In this document: positions 50,748-59,413 of the stretch, one piece after another
Layout: each line of letters begins with the position of its first letter
Numbering within the stretch: position 1 is the first letter of the stretch
NCBI GenBank assembly: GCA_963772165.1
Contig: CAVYWA010000021.1
Span: 62,001 to 126,000, forward strand
Source of the DNA: JAGVPT01 sp963772165
Lineage (GTDB): Bacteria; Bacteroidota; Ignavibacteria; UBA10030; UBA8401
Direction of reading: 5' to 3'
Length of the DNA: 64,000 nt
The notes under the pieces: model-generated
What the model was told of the DNA's origin: nothing
The model's database searches: none
What the model saw: only the letters and a program-made list of their open reading frames with translations
Made by a program: the position numbers and the translations under genes

Positions 50748-51849
50748 ATGGCACTAATCGCTCTCGATGCACGTAAATACAGTGATTACGGCATCGGCAC
50801 GTATCTTAGAAATCTTGTTCAACAGCTTGCGGCGTTAAACCCTGCTCACAAATTCCTTCTCTTTGTGGCTCCAGGCGATGAAAAATCTGAATCGTTTCCC
50901 GATACATGGGAAGTTTTCCCCGTTCACTATGGCAAGTACTCCTTGAGCGAGATCATTTTTTTTGCTGGCAAAGCGCGTGCGAAGGGCGTTTCAGTGTTCC
51001 ATGCACCCCATTACACTCTTCCTTTTGGACTCAAAGGGAGAGCCGTCGTCACCATTCATGACCTTATTCATTTGCGTTTTCCGCAGTACTTTTCTGTACT
51101 CCAGCGATCGTACTCGGTACGGAATGATCTGGCACGCAATTCACGACTCGCGTTTCGTTATTACGGATTCTGAGTTTACAAAATTAGATATTCTTAGTTC
51201 ATTTAACGTGCGTGAAGAGAGGGTCATTCCCATACCCCTCGGTGTCTCGGGCCAATTTCATCAAAGAGCTACTTTTTCGGCAGTGGAGGATTTTAAATTA
51301 AGGTTCAAGCTTAAATATCCTTATATCCTTTTTGTTGGAAATACTAAACCGCACAAGGGCGTTGATGTCCTTTTGAAAGCGTTTAAAAATGTTCTCGCTT
51401 CGTTTCCTGAAGTTGATTTGGTCATTTGCGGGGGCATTCTCGATACCGACAAATCGGTGCAGGTATTAATGAATAGTCCAGTTCTATCGAGAAGAGTAAA
51501 ATCGCTGGGAAGGATTTCAAATGAGGAATTGATTCTTGCATATAATGGGGCAGAAATGTTTATCCTCCCTTCGCGATATGAGGGATTCGGGCTTCCCGCA
51601 TTAGAGGCGATGGCATCCGGCACCCCTGTTATTGTCTCCGATGCGGGCTCACTTCCCGAAGTGGTCGGCAATGCAGCGATCATTTGCGATTCGGGAAATT
51701 ATGGCATGTTTGCAGAGGCGATCATGAACGTGCTCCGAAATTCAAATCTCAAAAACGAATTGATCGAAAAAGGGAAGAAACATTCTGCAGGCTTCTCATG
51801 GCAGGCGACTGCTCGGAAGACGCTGGAAGTTTATGAGAAAACTATGTGA
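50748..51849 (+). CDS. Glycosyltransferase family 4, apparent frameshift
   Basis: A GT-B enzyme in two frames. The N-terminal part from ATG 50748 reads IALDARKYSDYGIGTYLRNL, FHAPHYTLPFGLKGRAVVTIHDLIHLRFPQYF up to about 51113. Skipping one base (about 51114, in TACTCGGTAC) continues RYGMIWHAIHDSRFVITDSEFTK, then ILFVGNTKPHKGVDVLLKAF, LPSRYEGFGLPALEAMASGTPVIVSDAGSLPEV to 51849, 366 residues in all. The E-x7-E donor site is EGFGLPALE. It likely transfers mannose or a related sugar. Insertion error or real mutation cannot be told apart here. Confidence 0.88.
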
Positions 51850-51855
51850 GGCTGT

Positions 51856-52452
51856 ATGGCTAAAAGGAAAATGAAGCGCATCGGCATATTTGGGGGAACG
51901 TTTAATCCCCCGCACTCCGGGCATCTTATTGTCGCCGAACACGTTTATGAAGAGTTGAAACTCGACAAGCTGTTCTTCGTACCGTCATACATTTCCCCCC
52001 ATAAGAAAAAGGGGGAGGATCAATTTGCGCTCCACCGGGCGCGCATGGTTCGGCTCGCAATCAAGTCTAACCCGCATTTTGATTTCTCCGATATTGAAGT
52101 GAAGAGAAAAGGAATGTCTTTTACGTATGAGACAGTCGAAGCGTTCTGCCGGAATTATCCCGACAGCAAACTGTTCTTAATCATTGGCGCCGACAATTTT
52201 GCCGAGTTTCATACATGGAAGAACCCGGGACGAATCGTCAACGCCGCTTCGCTTGTTGTCATGAATAGGCCGTCTCACAAATCACGCAATGCAAGGAAGA
52301 AATTTTATAGACGAACGCGGTTCGCCTCAGTGCCCGGTGTTGAAATCTCGTCGACGGAAATTAGGGCGATGGTCCGCCGGCATATGTCGATCAGATACCT
52401 TGTACCTCAAGCAGTCCTTCAGTACATTGAACGGCACAAACTTTATAGATAA
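51856..52452 (+). CDS. nadD: Nicotinate-nucleotide adenylyltransferase
   Basis: A 198-residue enzyme of NAD synthesis. IGIFGGTFNPPHSGHL carries the nucleotidyltransferase HxGH-type motif, with VPSYISPHKK, LFLIIGADNFAEFHTWKNP and the C-terminal ISSTEIRAMVRR typical of NadD. It begins six bases after the GT4 stop and ends before a strong bidirectional terminator. Confidence 0.94.
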   Translation: MAKRKMKRIGIFGGTFNPPHSGHLIVAEHVYEELKLDKLFFVPSYISPHKKKGEDQFALHRARMVRLAIKSNPHFDFSDIEVKRKGMSFTYETVEAFCRNYPDSKLFLIIGADNFAEFHTWKNPGRIVNAASLVVMNRPSHKSRNARKKFYRRTRFASVPGVEISSTEIRAMVRRHMSIRYLVPQAVLQYIERHKLYR

Positions 52453-52470
52453 TCGGCACCGCCATCTCTA

Positions 52471-52513
52471 GGAAATCAAAAACCCCCGCGATCGACGGGG
52501 GTTTTTGATTTCC
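52471..52513. terminator. Bidirectional terminator between nadD and the DUF2723 gene
   Basis: An 18-bp perfect inverted repeat (52471-52488 with 52496-52513). The core CCCCCG/CGGGGG is flanked by A-rich and T-rich arms, so it stops transcription from both sides of this convergent gene pair. Confidence 0.93.
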
Positions 52514-52534
52514 CTTTGATCCGGCGGAGGCCTA

Positions 52535-55294
52535 TTACTTCGTCAGCCTCGGCACAAGGAAGGTGCTGTCTGCTCGATTCTTTTCGAATTCGAGTTCAGA
52601 TACGCGACCTTCAACCATTGTGCCGATTCCAGGTACTCTTGAGTATGCCTCGGCGATATGGTGCATTGTGGCAATTGCTTTGTCGTAATCCTTCAGGAGT
52701 TCGTACGACTGCGACAAAACGAAAAGAGGATTATACTGGTCCAATGGCTCAGTCATTTGTGCATTCATGTACGGGCTTAATTCCGTCACAAGTTCTGACG
52801 CATATTGACGGGCATGAAGAGTATCACCAGACATCTTGTAGATTTGTGCAATGTCCGATTTAGAGCGATAGTCGAGCGCGATGATGGAATGCGGAATGAC
52901 TTGTTCCATTCTGTTTAGCGTCGCGATAGCGCCCGCCGCGTCATGTTTAATGTTGGTGAGGTAGACTGTCAGCGAGAGAAATGCCTGCCGGTAGTTCATG
53001 ATCAGACGCCGTTGGTTCTCGTCGAAGTGTACGGTTGGATCCTGTAACCCTCTCCATCGGAAACCGAACGAAGGTGTTTGTACCGGAGTTTGAATGTCGG
53101 TCATGAGCTGTTTCCGGAGAGCTTCTTCATTAACACCCTCCCAGAATGTGCGGATTTTGCGCGGAACGAGCTTCATTGCAAGTCCGCGCATTTCCATATG
53201 GTCTTGGAGTCCAATTTTGCTGTCATCGCCTCCTGTCGTTGCGAAATAGATTGGGCGCTGCCAACGGTTGGTACGAACAATATCGAAAACAAGAATGTCT
53301 TGTACGCGAAGAGCCTTAATGTTGCCGAACTGAAGCGTTGCCGGCATAACGAACTTCACCGTATCGACGATTTCCGAGCCGCGCGAGTACTGAAGGGCGA
53401 CATCCGACCCACCGGGATTTGCGTTTGATGAATCCCAGCCTTCCTCTGCACTGCGCGGGACAGGGAGAGCAAACATCTGCGGTTCATACTGAACAGGCTG
53501 GATTCCCGTGATCTGATCGTCAGTCATGCTGATCGGCACCTTCTTGGCGCCGAACGGTTCTGTGTTTTTCAATTGTTTAATATACCAATCAGTATTGGCG
53601 AGGCTCAGGCAAATAACGCGAACATCTCTGCGGACACCTTCGACGTCCTGGAGGTACCACAGTGGAAAAGTGTCGTTGTCCCCGTTGGTGATGAGGATCG
53701 CATCTTTTTCCGTGCTCTGTAGCAGATTATAAGCATAGTCCCATGCCAGGTAATGTCCGTAACGGCTCGACGGATGGATATTCGTCCGCAGCATATTGGC
53801 CGGGACAAAAATAAATGCGGCAGCAAGCACGCAATACCCCGCGACGCGGGCGTACTGTTCTTTAAGTTTTTGCTCAAGATAGTTGACGATTGCCAGCGTT
53901 CCCATGCCGATCCACAGACAGAAACCGAAAAACGAATAAACAAAGAAATAGTCTCGTTCGCGCGGCTGTTCTTGCTGCATGTTAAAATAGACGGCGAGCG
54001 CAAATCCAGTAAGCACAAAATAGATCGTCATGATGAAGGCCATCTTCGGGTCAATTTTCCAATGGTAGATAAACCCGATCAGGCCGATGAGGAGCGGTAT
54101 TCCAAATAGTTGGGCAAAACGAACTGGGGCACCCTGCCAATCGTCTTCTTTGCCGATGAAATTCCATCCGAAATACCGGAGATACATGTGGTTGATCTGG
54201 TAGCGCCAGAAGTAATCGCCGTCGCTCGTATAATTCTTGAAGTACTCCATTTTATCCGGTTCGTTCGACCATCGCCGTTGGAGGAGCGGCGTTTCGCCGT
54301 ATTGCTCGCGTTCAAGGTACATCACGAGGCGTTTGAGTGTGCTCGGATCGTCCTCGTTTATCGGCGGGTTCGTGTTCGACCGTATATAGACAACCGCATA
54401 AGTTGAATAGCCGAGGAGGATGAAGAGGAATGAGAGCGCGGCAATGTTAAGAATTCTTCGTTGATTCTTGATGGAGTAATAGAGTAAAAAGAATGCGCCG
54501 AGAGGCAAGACAACTGCGACGACAACCCATAAGTCGGTCGTTATGCCGAATACCTCGCCGTCCATCATGGAAGGATACCACTTCACGATGCCCGGATATG
54601 CGCTGAAAAAAATCAAAGAAGCAACCACCCCGAATTTTATGATGTCGGTTGAGAAAACAAACCTTTTCAACGAGTGTTTGTAAAAACGGAAATACACAAC
54701 GAGGATGGCTACTGAAAAGCCCATAAGTCCGTGGATATGAATCCCCGTCGTCAGGCCAACGAGAAATGTAATCAGCAGCAAATAGGCGTCGCTGTGCGGC
54801 TCTTCATACTCCTCATGCCACCGAAGGGCAAGCCAAATAATGAGAGCCGTAAAAAGAAGGCTGGTGTTTCGAGTTTCGGTTTCGATGGCATTGAACCAGA
54901 ATGTTGTGCTAAACGTGAGCGCCAGCGCTCCGATTGCTGCGGACCCGTACACCGCTATCCGGTCGAATGGCGCTTCCGGCAAGGCATGGCGCAGCAAGAT
55001 CACCCGCACCGTAATGAGGTAGAGGAGTGTCACAACAAACGCACTTGCCAATGCGTTGATGAAATGCATGCGCACGGCGATGTCGGAGAATAGCGGAATC
55101 ATCGATGCGACGCGCATCACGATAACCAGCAGGGGAGAGCCTGGCGGATGTTGTACCTGAAGAAGATACGATGCCGCACAATGCTCGGGCACGTCCCAAA
55201 AAACGACGGTCGGCGGAAGGCTGTACAAATACGTTAAAAGGGTGACAGCAAAAACTATGAGTGCAACGATTCGGTTTGTTTTAATATGTCCCAT
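52535..55294 (-). CDS. DUF2723 family large membrane protein
   Basis: A 919-residue inner-membrane protein. The N-terminal DUF2723 domain begins TYLYSLPPTVVFWDVPEHCAASYLLQVQHPPGSPL, with the acidic Asp-Val-Pro-Glu pair and HPPG that recall GT-C glycosyltransferases. About a dozen hydrophobic segments follow to roughly residue 520. The C-terminal part is soluble (ILITNGDNDTFPLWYLQDVEGVRRDV) and ends in TPR-like helices. The family is abundant in Bacteroidota and is thought to glycosylate exported proteins or lipids. ATG 55294 is preferred to TTG 55300. Confidence 0.85.
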   Translation of the reverse strand: MGHIKTNRIVALIVFAVTLLTYLYSLPPTVVFWDVPEHCAASYLLQVQHPPGSPLLVIVMRVASMIPLFSDIAVRMHFINALASAFVVTLLYLITVRVILLRHALPEAPFDRIAVYGSAAIGALALTFSTTFWFNAIETETRNTSLLFTALIIWLALRWHEEYEEPHSDAYLLLITFLVGLTTGIHIHGLMGFSVAILVVYFRFYKHSLKRFVFSTDIIKFGVVASLIFFSAYPGIVKWYPSMMDGEVFGITTDLWVVVAVVLPLGAFFLLYYSIKNQRRILNIAALSFLFILLGYSTYAVVYIRSNTNPPINEDDPSTLKRLVMYLEREQYGETPLLQRRWSNEPDKMEYFKNYTSDGDYFWRYQINHMYLRYFGWNFIGKEDDWQGAPVRFAQLFGIPLLIGLIGFIYHWKIDPKMAFIMTIYFVLTGFALAVYFNMQQEQPRERDYFFVYSFFGFCLWIGMGTLAIVNYLEQKLKEQYARVAGYCVLAAAFIFVPANMLRTNIHPSSRYGHYLAWDYAYNLLQSTEKDAILITNGDNDTFPLWYLQDVEGVRRDVRVICLSLANTDWYIKQLKNTEPFGAKKVPISMTDDQITGIQPVQYEPQMFALPVPRSAEEGWDSSNANPGGSDVALQYSRGSEIVDTVKFVMPATLQFGNIKALRVQDILVFDIVRTNRWQRPIYFATTGGDDSKIGLQDHMEMRGLAMKLVPRKIRTFWEGVNEEALRKQLMTDIQTPVQTPSFGFRWRGLQDPTVHFDENQRRLIMNYRQAFLSLTVYLTNIKHDAAGAIATLNRMEQVIPHSIIALDYRSKSDIAQIYKMSGDTLHARQYASELVTELSPYMNAQMTEPLDQYNPLFVLSQSYELLKDYDKAIATMHHIAEAYSRVPGIGTMVEGRVSELEFEKNRADSTFLVPRLTK

Positions 55295-55447
55295 GTCCAA
55301 TACGTATGTGAGTAAAAAATGATAAAAACAGGTTTAAGCTTCACTGCCTTCGACTTGACAGGTCATAGACCCATGGAGCGGCAACGCGGCGAAATGACAC
55401 GCTATACTTTCCCGCCGGCCGGAGCCGCTGGTCAGGCAGCCTTACTG

Positions 55448-55921
55448 CTAGTCATAAAACTTTATTTTTGTAGACGGTGAGATTTGTGCGTATAGTTTTC
55501 TTGATTGGCTGTCTACGATCTGCGTCCACACTTCATAACCGTTGACTTCGTTGTAAATAAGTATTTCTGTAAGTAAGCTCTGCTTAAAAAACAGCGAACG
55601 TTTTTTCCATAGCTTACCAGATACCAACAAAGAAGTTCCGAACTCGTGACGTTCGTACTTTTTAATCAACCCTTTTTGCATCAGGCCCGGCATGGTATCA
55701 GTAACAAAACGCTTTGCAATCCGCTGCTCGTCGTTGCTGAAATCATTTGTGAGGTCGATGGGAGCAATGAAGGAGAGTTGATATTTGCATCTGTGCTCCA
55801 TTATTGCAGCGTCTGATCGCTCGATCAGAATAGCAACAACCCATAGTCCAATGACGGTAAGGGTCAAGTTCAAGAGTTTGAACAAGAACTCTTTGTGGAA
55901 TCGAAAGTCGATCCTTTTCAT
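55448..55921 (-). CDS. Hypothetical single-pass membrane protein
   Basis: A 157-residue protein with one N-terminal membrane helix (LFKLLNLTLTVIGLWVVAILI), preceded by basic residues, so the remainder should lie outside the inner membrane. The soluble part reads KYQLSFIAPIDLTNDFSNDEQ, RHEFGTSLLVSGKLWKKRS, EILIYNEVNGYEVWTQIVDS. No family recognised. It lies about 150 bases upstream of the DUF2723 gene on the same strand. Confidence 0.6.
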   Translation of the reverse strand: MKRIDFRFHKEFLFKLLNLTLTVIGLWVVAILIERSDAAIMEHRCKYQLSFIAPIDLTNDFSNDEQRIAKRFVTDTMPGLMQKGLIKKYERHEFGTSLLVSGKLWKKRSLFFKQSLLTEILIYNEVNGYEVWTQIVDSQSRKLYAQISPSTKIKFYD

Positions 55922-56034
55922 GGTGGATTAACCTGGATATCTATTCTGCCGTTTAACCCTATATTATATGGCATTATTTCCTCGAATTCAACAACGATTT
56001 AATATCGGTACTGGCTCAGTGCGTCATTCGCGCG

Positions 56035-56110
56035 AAGCGGGTCGAAGACTCGTCAACGACCCTTCGAGTCGATAGTCCCGTAGGGTCTCGTTGAGAATCC
56101 AAATAATTCT
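56035..56110. repeat. REP-like intergenic repeat
   Basis: AAGCGGGTCGAAGACTCG shares GGTCGAAGACTCG with the repeat at 26822-26956. It is followed by ACGACCCTTCGAGTCG and GTCCCGTAGGGTCTCG. The rest of 55922-56338 shows no gene. Confidence 0.5.
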
Positions 56111-56338
56111 TTTTTGCTCCATAAGAGATGCCCACTGGAGTTTATCCTGTGCTTGATACGGGACGGGCATGACACCAAACTGAGCCATTACTTTAATTTT
56201 CGTTTATCAGCAATGCTGATCATGCCATCATCCTAAAAAGGGAAATGGCTCTCTCCGGAATGGTTTTATCGAGAAATTGCAATTTCCTAAGAGCGGAAAG
56301 GGACAGTTACCAAGCGGCCTGAAATTCATGTTTGAAGA

Positions 56339-56367
56339 TTGAGTAATGTTTAGATTTTATGTATATT
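56339..56367 (+). promoter_or_regulatory. Promoter of the TatA-zinc-ribbon gene
   Basis: TTGAGT (56339-56344), 17-base spacer, TATATT (56362-56367); about 130 bases of leader before the ATG. Confidence 0.55.
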
Positions 56368-56505
56368 ATGCAGTCAAAAAACCGCGCCCTCCGCACACGT
56401 TCAATGGCTTATTGCCTTTTCTTTGAAACTATAGATTGTTAGAAATGAGGAATCGGAAGTTCACACAATTAGGAGGCGAGGGTTAAATTAAATGAAAGGA
56501 AGAAA

Positions 56506-56844
56506 ATGGGTAATCTTGGTGCACCTGAATTAATACTGATCCTTCTTGTTATCGTTGTCTTTTTCGGCGCAAAGAAAATACCGGAAATCGCCCAGGGGTT
56601 TGGCAAAGGGATCCGGGAATTTCGAAAAGCAAGCAAAGAGATTCAGGAAGATATTGCCGTTGAAGAGTCAAAGACGATCGAAGGGAAAAAATGCCCATCC
56701 TGCAACTCTCCGGTCATTGAAGGCGCAAAATTCTGTCCGACATGCGGGAAATCCCTCGTGGGAATAACCTGCCTGAAGTGCAATACCATGAATCCGGTCG
56801 GGAGCAAATTTTGCAAAGAGTGCGGCAGCCAACTTGTGGCCTGA
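56506..56844 (+). CDS. TatA-like twin-arginine translocase subunit fused to a double zinc ribbon
   Basis: A 112-residue fusion. Residues 1-45 are a complete TatA/TatE element: short N-terminus with a Glu (GAPELILILLVIVVFF), the hinge FGAKKIPEIAQGFG and an amphipathic helix (KGIREFRKASKEIQ). Residues 60-110 are two zinc ribbons with CPSC/CPTC (C63, C66, C77, C80) and CLKC/CKEC (C89, C92, C103, C106). TatA forms the membrane pore for folded proteins; the tail usually is an unstructured acidic region. Replacing it with metal-binding ribbons is unusual and suggests a partner or redox/metal signal. No tatC is in the window. Good ribosome-binding site (AAAGGAAGA). Confidence 0.85.
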   Translation: MGNLGAPELILILLVIVVFFGAKKIPEIAQGFGKGIREFRKASKEIQEDIAVEESKTIEGKKCPSCNSPVIEGAKFCPTCGKSLVGITCLKCNTMNPVGSKFCKECGSQLVA

Positions 56845-56900
56845 TCTTCCTATTTTCGATTGCAAACGACACCGGACATAAATAAAGATATTTGCCGACT

Positions 56901-57806
56901 ATGATATCTCAAGAGTTTCTGTCTAAGATACCAATCTTCGAGAAGCTTTCTTCTGCAGACCTGGAAGTATTGTGCACGCTCTGGCATCCGCGGGACTTGA
57001 AGCAGAATGAGGTTTTATTTCGGAAAGGGGAGAGCGGTTCTTCGATGTACATCATCGAAGAGGGAACCATAGAGATCTCTGTCCCCGCAGAATTGGAAAA
57101 GAAAGATATCCGGGTTTCTTTGCTGAGCCAAGGGGAGTTTTTCGGCGAACTTTCTCTTGTCGATGGTTTGCCGAGGACCGCAAAAGCGACTGCCATCAGC
57201 GACAGCAAGGTACTGGAAATGATGCGGGATCATTTCATACAATTTGTCACGGGACGCCCGACGGTGGCAATCTCCATGATCAGCGAAATGGGCAAACGGC
57301 TTCGGGCTACCAACGACCTTGTAACGTCGCTCGCCTCCAAGAATGTGAATGTCGAGATGGAGGAGCAATTGAGCTTCGGCGATAGGCTCGCCGACAAGGT
57401 TGCCGATTTTGTCGGCAGCTGGACCTTCGTTATTTATTTTTTTGTAGCGCTCCTCATTTGGATTTTGCTCAATGTTGTCGAATGGATCTTCAGACCATTC
57501 GATGCGTACCCTTTCGTGTTTCTCAACCTCGTACTCGCGGTCGTTGCTTCTCTTCAAGCCCCGTTGATTATGATGAGCCAGAACCGCGCGCAGAAACAGG
57601 ATCGCTTGAAAGCAGACCTCGATTACCAGGTCAGTCTCAAATCCGAATTAATGCTCCAACAACTGCATGTAAAGACAGATGAAATGCGCGCACTTGAGTT
57701 CCAGACCATGGAAGAAATACTGAAAAAAGAGCTGGCATACATTCGTCATCAACTTGAAGAAATTCCAAAAACCCCTTCCCGGACCCCGCTGGAAAAAGAC
57801 CGCTGA
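56901..57806 (+). CDS. Cyclic-nucleotide-binding domain fused to DUF1003
   Basis: A 301-residue protein. Residues about 8-125 form a cNMP-binding beta-roll (IFEKLSSADLEVLCTLW, FRKGESGSSMYIIEEGTIEIS, GEFFGELSLVDGLPRTAKATA, the phosphate-binding cassette). A linker helix is followed by the DUF1003 membrane region (FGDRLADKVADFVGSWTFVIYFF, VFLNLVLAVVASLQAPLIMMSQNR) and a coiled C-terminus. It would place a nucleotide or small-ligand sensor at the inner membrane. ATG 56901 is preferred over TTG 56892. It follows the TatA fusion by 56 bases. Confidence 0.85.
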   Translation: MISQEFLSKIPIFEKLSSADLEVLCTLWHPRDLKQNEVLFRKGESGSSMYIIEEGTIEISVPAELEKKDIRVSLLSQGEFFGELSLVDGLPRTAKATAISDSKVLEMMRDHFIQFVTGRPTVAISMISEMGKRLRATNDLVTSLASKNVNVEMEEQLSFGDRLADKVADFVGSWTFVIYFFVALLIWILLNVVEWIFRPFDAYPFVFLNLVLAVVASLQAPLIMMSQNRAQKQDRLKADLDYQVSLKSELMLQQLHVKTDEMRALEFQTMEEILKKELAYIRHQLEEIPKTPSRTPLEKDR

Positions 57807-58017
57807 AAAAGTTTTCTCCCTATCTGCACTCTCCTAGAGTTTAATTTGTCGTAGAATTTTGTGCAACGAATCAGAAAAGCAGGAATTTCAGTAGGAATTA
57901 ATACTCTGGAATGGATTGCCTGGCCGAAAATGCCGTGCTGGCTGTCGGCACATAGATGGGGGTCTTATAGAATGAAATTCGGCAACACTCAATAAACGAT
58001 CCCCCAGGGACTTTGCT

Positions 58018-58431
58018 TCAATTAATTTTATTCAGCGTTTGCGTTGAAGCAGTCACTGTCATATCGTATGTTGGAAATGTTCCGTCGCTGAGCGCTGTTT
58101 TACCAACACCTTCAAAAACGATCGATGTGGCAGTTCCGGCTGTTTTGATCGAATATGTTCCGTTTGCGTTATTCGTAAATGCTGTTGTTGCAAGTTGTGC
58201 CAGCCCTGTTGCATCTGCAGTAAGTGCGATAAACGTGTTGCCCCCGCCTCCTAACGTTGTCGGCTTTGTATAATATTGTTCTGCTTTGATCGCGAGTTTT
58301 TTTAAATCACCGATAACCGCAGCCCTATTGTGGTCGACAGCGTTGTCTTGAAACATTGCGATGCCGACGATCACGGCAATCCCTGCAACAATGACGCCCA
58401 AAATAATAAGAAGAATTTGTTGTTGCCCCAT
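58018..58431 (-). CDS. Type IV pilin-like small surface protein
   Basis: A 137-residue protein with an N-terminal hydrophobic helix immediately after a tiny leader (MGQQQILLIILGVIVAGIAVIVGIAMF). An amphipathic helix follows (NRAAVIGDLKKLAIKAEQYYTKP), then a glycine- and threonine-rich beta part (GGGGNTFIALTADATG). The layout is that of a pseudopilin, with cleavage possible after Gly2, but the usual Glu5 is missing. Similar MGQQQ-type proteins are recalled from Ignavibacteria-like genomes. Its long leader contains hairpin CTGCGG/CCGCAG (58471-58486) and, further upstream, a promoter and terminator-like structure. Confidence 0.6.
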   Translation of the reverse strand: MGQQQILLIILGVIVAGIAVIVGIAMFQDNAVDHNRAAVIGDLKKLAIKAEQYYTKPTTLGGGGNTFIALTADATGLAQLATTAFTNNANGTYSIKTAGTATSIVFEGVGKTALSDGTFPTYDMTVTASTQTLNKIN

Positions 58432-58721
58432 GGAAAAACCTTGTAAGAAGTCATGTTCGGTGAGCAGCTGCTGCGGTTTGCCGCAGTTGAATTGATGACG
58501 GGGATATCCAAAATATTGCTATATGTGTCGGTCATTAACAACTCGAACGCGAGGTGATGGGTGTGGTCTTTTTTGGAGAACGCATGTTATGTTCCGCTAA
58601 AAACCGATTTAGTATACTTCATACCGATTCAACAGGCAATACCGTGCTTCAGGTATTTTCTATGTCGTTCCATTACAGGCAATAGTAAGTTTTGGGAAGG
58701 TAAGATGTTCTGTAACAAAAC

Positions 58722-58759
58722 GAAAAACCCCCATATTCGCTTTTGCGAATCCGAGGGTT
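58722..58759 (-). terminator. Terminator-like hairpin in the leader upstream of the pilin-like gene
   Basis: On the minus strand: AACCC...GGGTT arms around the perfect stem ATTCGC-AAAA-GCGAAT (58735-58750), followed by five T (58723-58727 on the plus strand are A). It lies about 80 bases after a promoter and 290 bases before the gene. Confidence 0.6.
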
Positions 58760-58805
58760 CACCATTCTCTTCATCTCCCACCTCTTCCCCCGGGTATCCT
58801 TAACC
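58722..58805 (-). ncRNA. Short structured RNA or attenuator leader
   Basis: A transcript starting near 58804 and ending at the hairpin 58722-58759 would be about 80 bases. It is purine-rich in the middle (GGGGGAAGAGGTGGGAGATG, in minus-strand sense) and has CCCCGG/CCGGGGG pairing potential at the 5' edge. It may be a small RNA or a riboswitch-like leader of the pilin-like gene. I could not match it to a known class. Rest of 58432-59035: only the 58471 hairpin seen. Confidence 0.45.
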
Positions 58806-58809
58806 GGGG

Positions 58810-58838
58810 AATGTAGGAGTATCTGAAAAGAGAGTCAA
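58810..58838 (-). promoter_or_regulatory. Promoter of the minus-strand leader RNA
   Basis: On the minus strand TTGACT (58838-58833), 17-base spacer, TACATT (58815-58810). Confidence 0.55.
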
Positions 58839-59035
58839 GATAAAAATAAAAGTTCGCTTAAAACCAGAACTCCTTAAAGACAGGATGTCTGTCCTGTTGA
58901 TTTCTTAGCAAGCTTCCAGTCAAATCACCCTGATTTTTCCCAGCCCTGTCACGCGATATCTGTGGATGATGGGCAATATTACATCCCTCTCGTCCGGCGT
59001 GCTCCTTAATACGGCGGTCTTTAATAAAATGTGCG

Positions 59036-59410
59036 CTAGTATATTCCTGAAAGGCATTCTTTAATTGCCGCCAAAAAATGTTCTCTATCAAAAGGTTTTT
59101 GGAACGTATAATCTGCACCAAAGTGCTGTGCCATCCGCAGGTATTCTTCCGGATCTATTTTTCCACCTCCTGAAATAGCAATAATTGGCATGGTCTTGTC
59201 TTTATTGCGTATTGCGATGATCGTTTCTATCCCTTCCTTTTCGGGCATGACGATGTCGGTGACAACCAGGTCAAAATGTTTCACAGCCAGGAGTTTCAAA
59301 CCGCGGCTCCCGTCTTGCGCCCCCTCCGCTTCATAGCCAGCCTCCGACAGCAGTTGTACTGTCATGCTGTTCATAATCTCGTCGTCATCGATGACCAGTA
59401 TTTTTGCCAT
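59036..59410 (-). CDS. Stand-alone response regulator (receiver domain)
   Basis: A 124-residue CheY-like receiver: acidic pocket LVIDDDEIMN, phospho-acceptor Asp in LVVTDIVMPEKEG, Thr/Ser switch in IIAISGG and the Lys in FQKPFDREHFL. It has no output domain. It starts three bases after the large kinase gene and probably receives phosphate from it or from its receiver domain. Confidence 0.92.
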   Translation of the reverse strand: MAKILVIDDDEIMNSMTVQLLSEAGYEAEGAQDGSRGLKLLAVKHFDLVVTDIVMPEKEGIETIIAIRNKDKTMPIIAISGGGKIDPEEYLRMAQHFGADYTFQKPFDREHFLAAIKECLSGIY

Positions 59411-59413
59411 ATG

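Noticed and set aside
58858..59121. 87-residue ORF upstream of the pilin leader
   Set aside because: Overlaps the 3' end of the receiver gene in another frame; its sequence is not protein-like.
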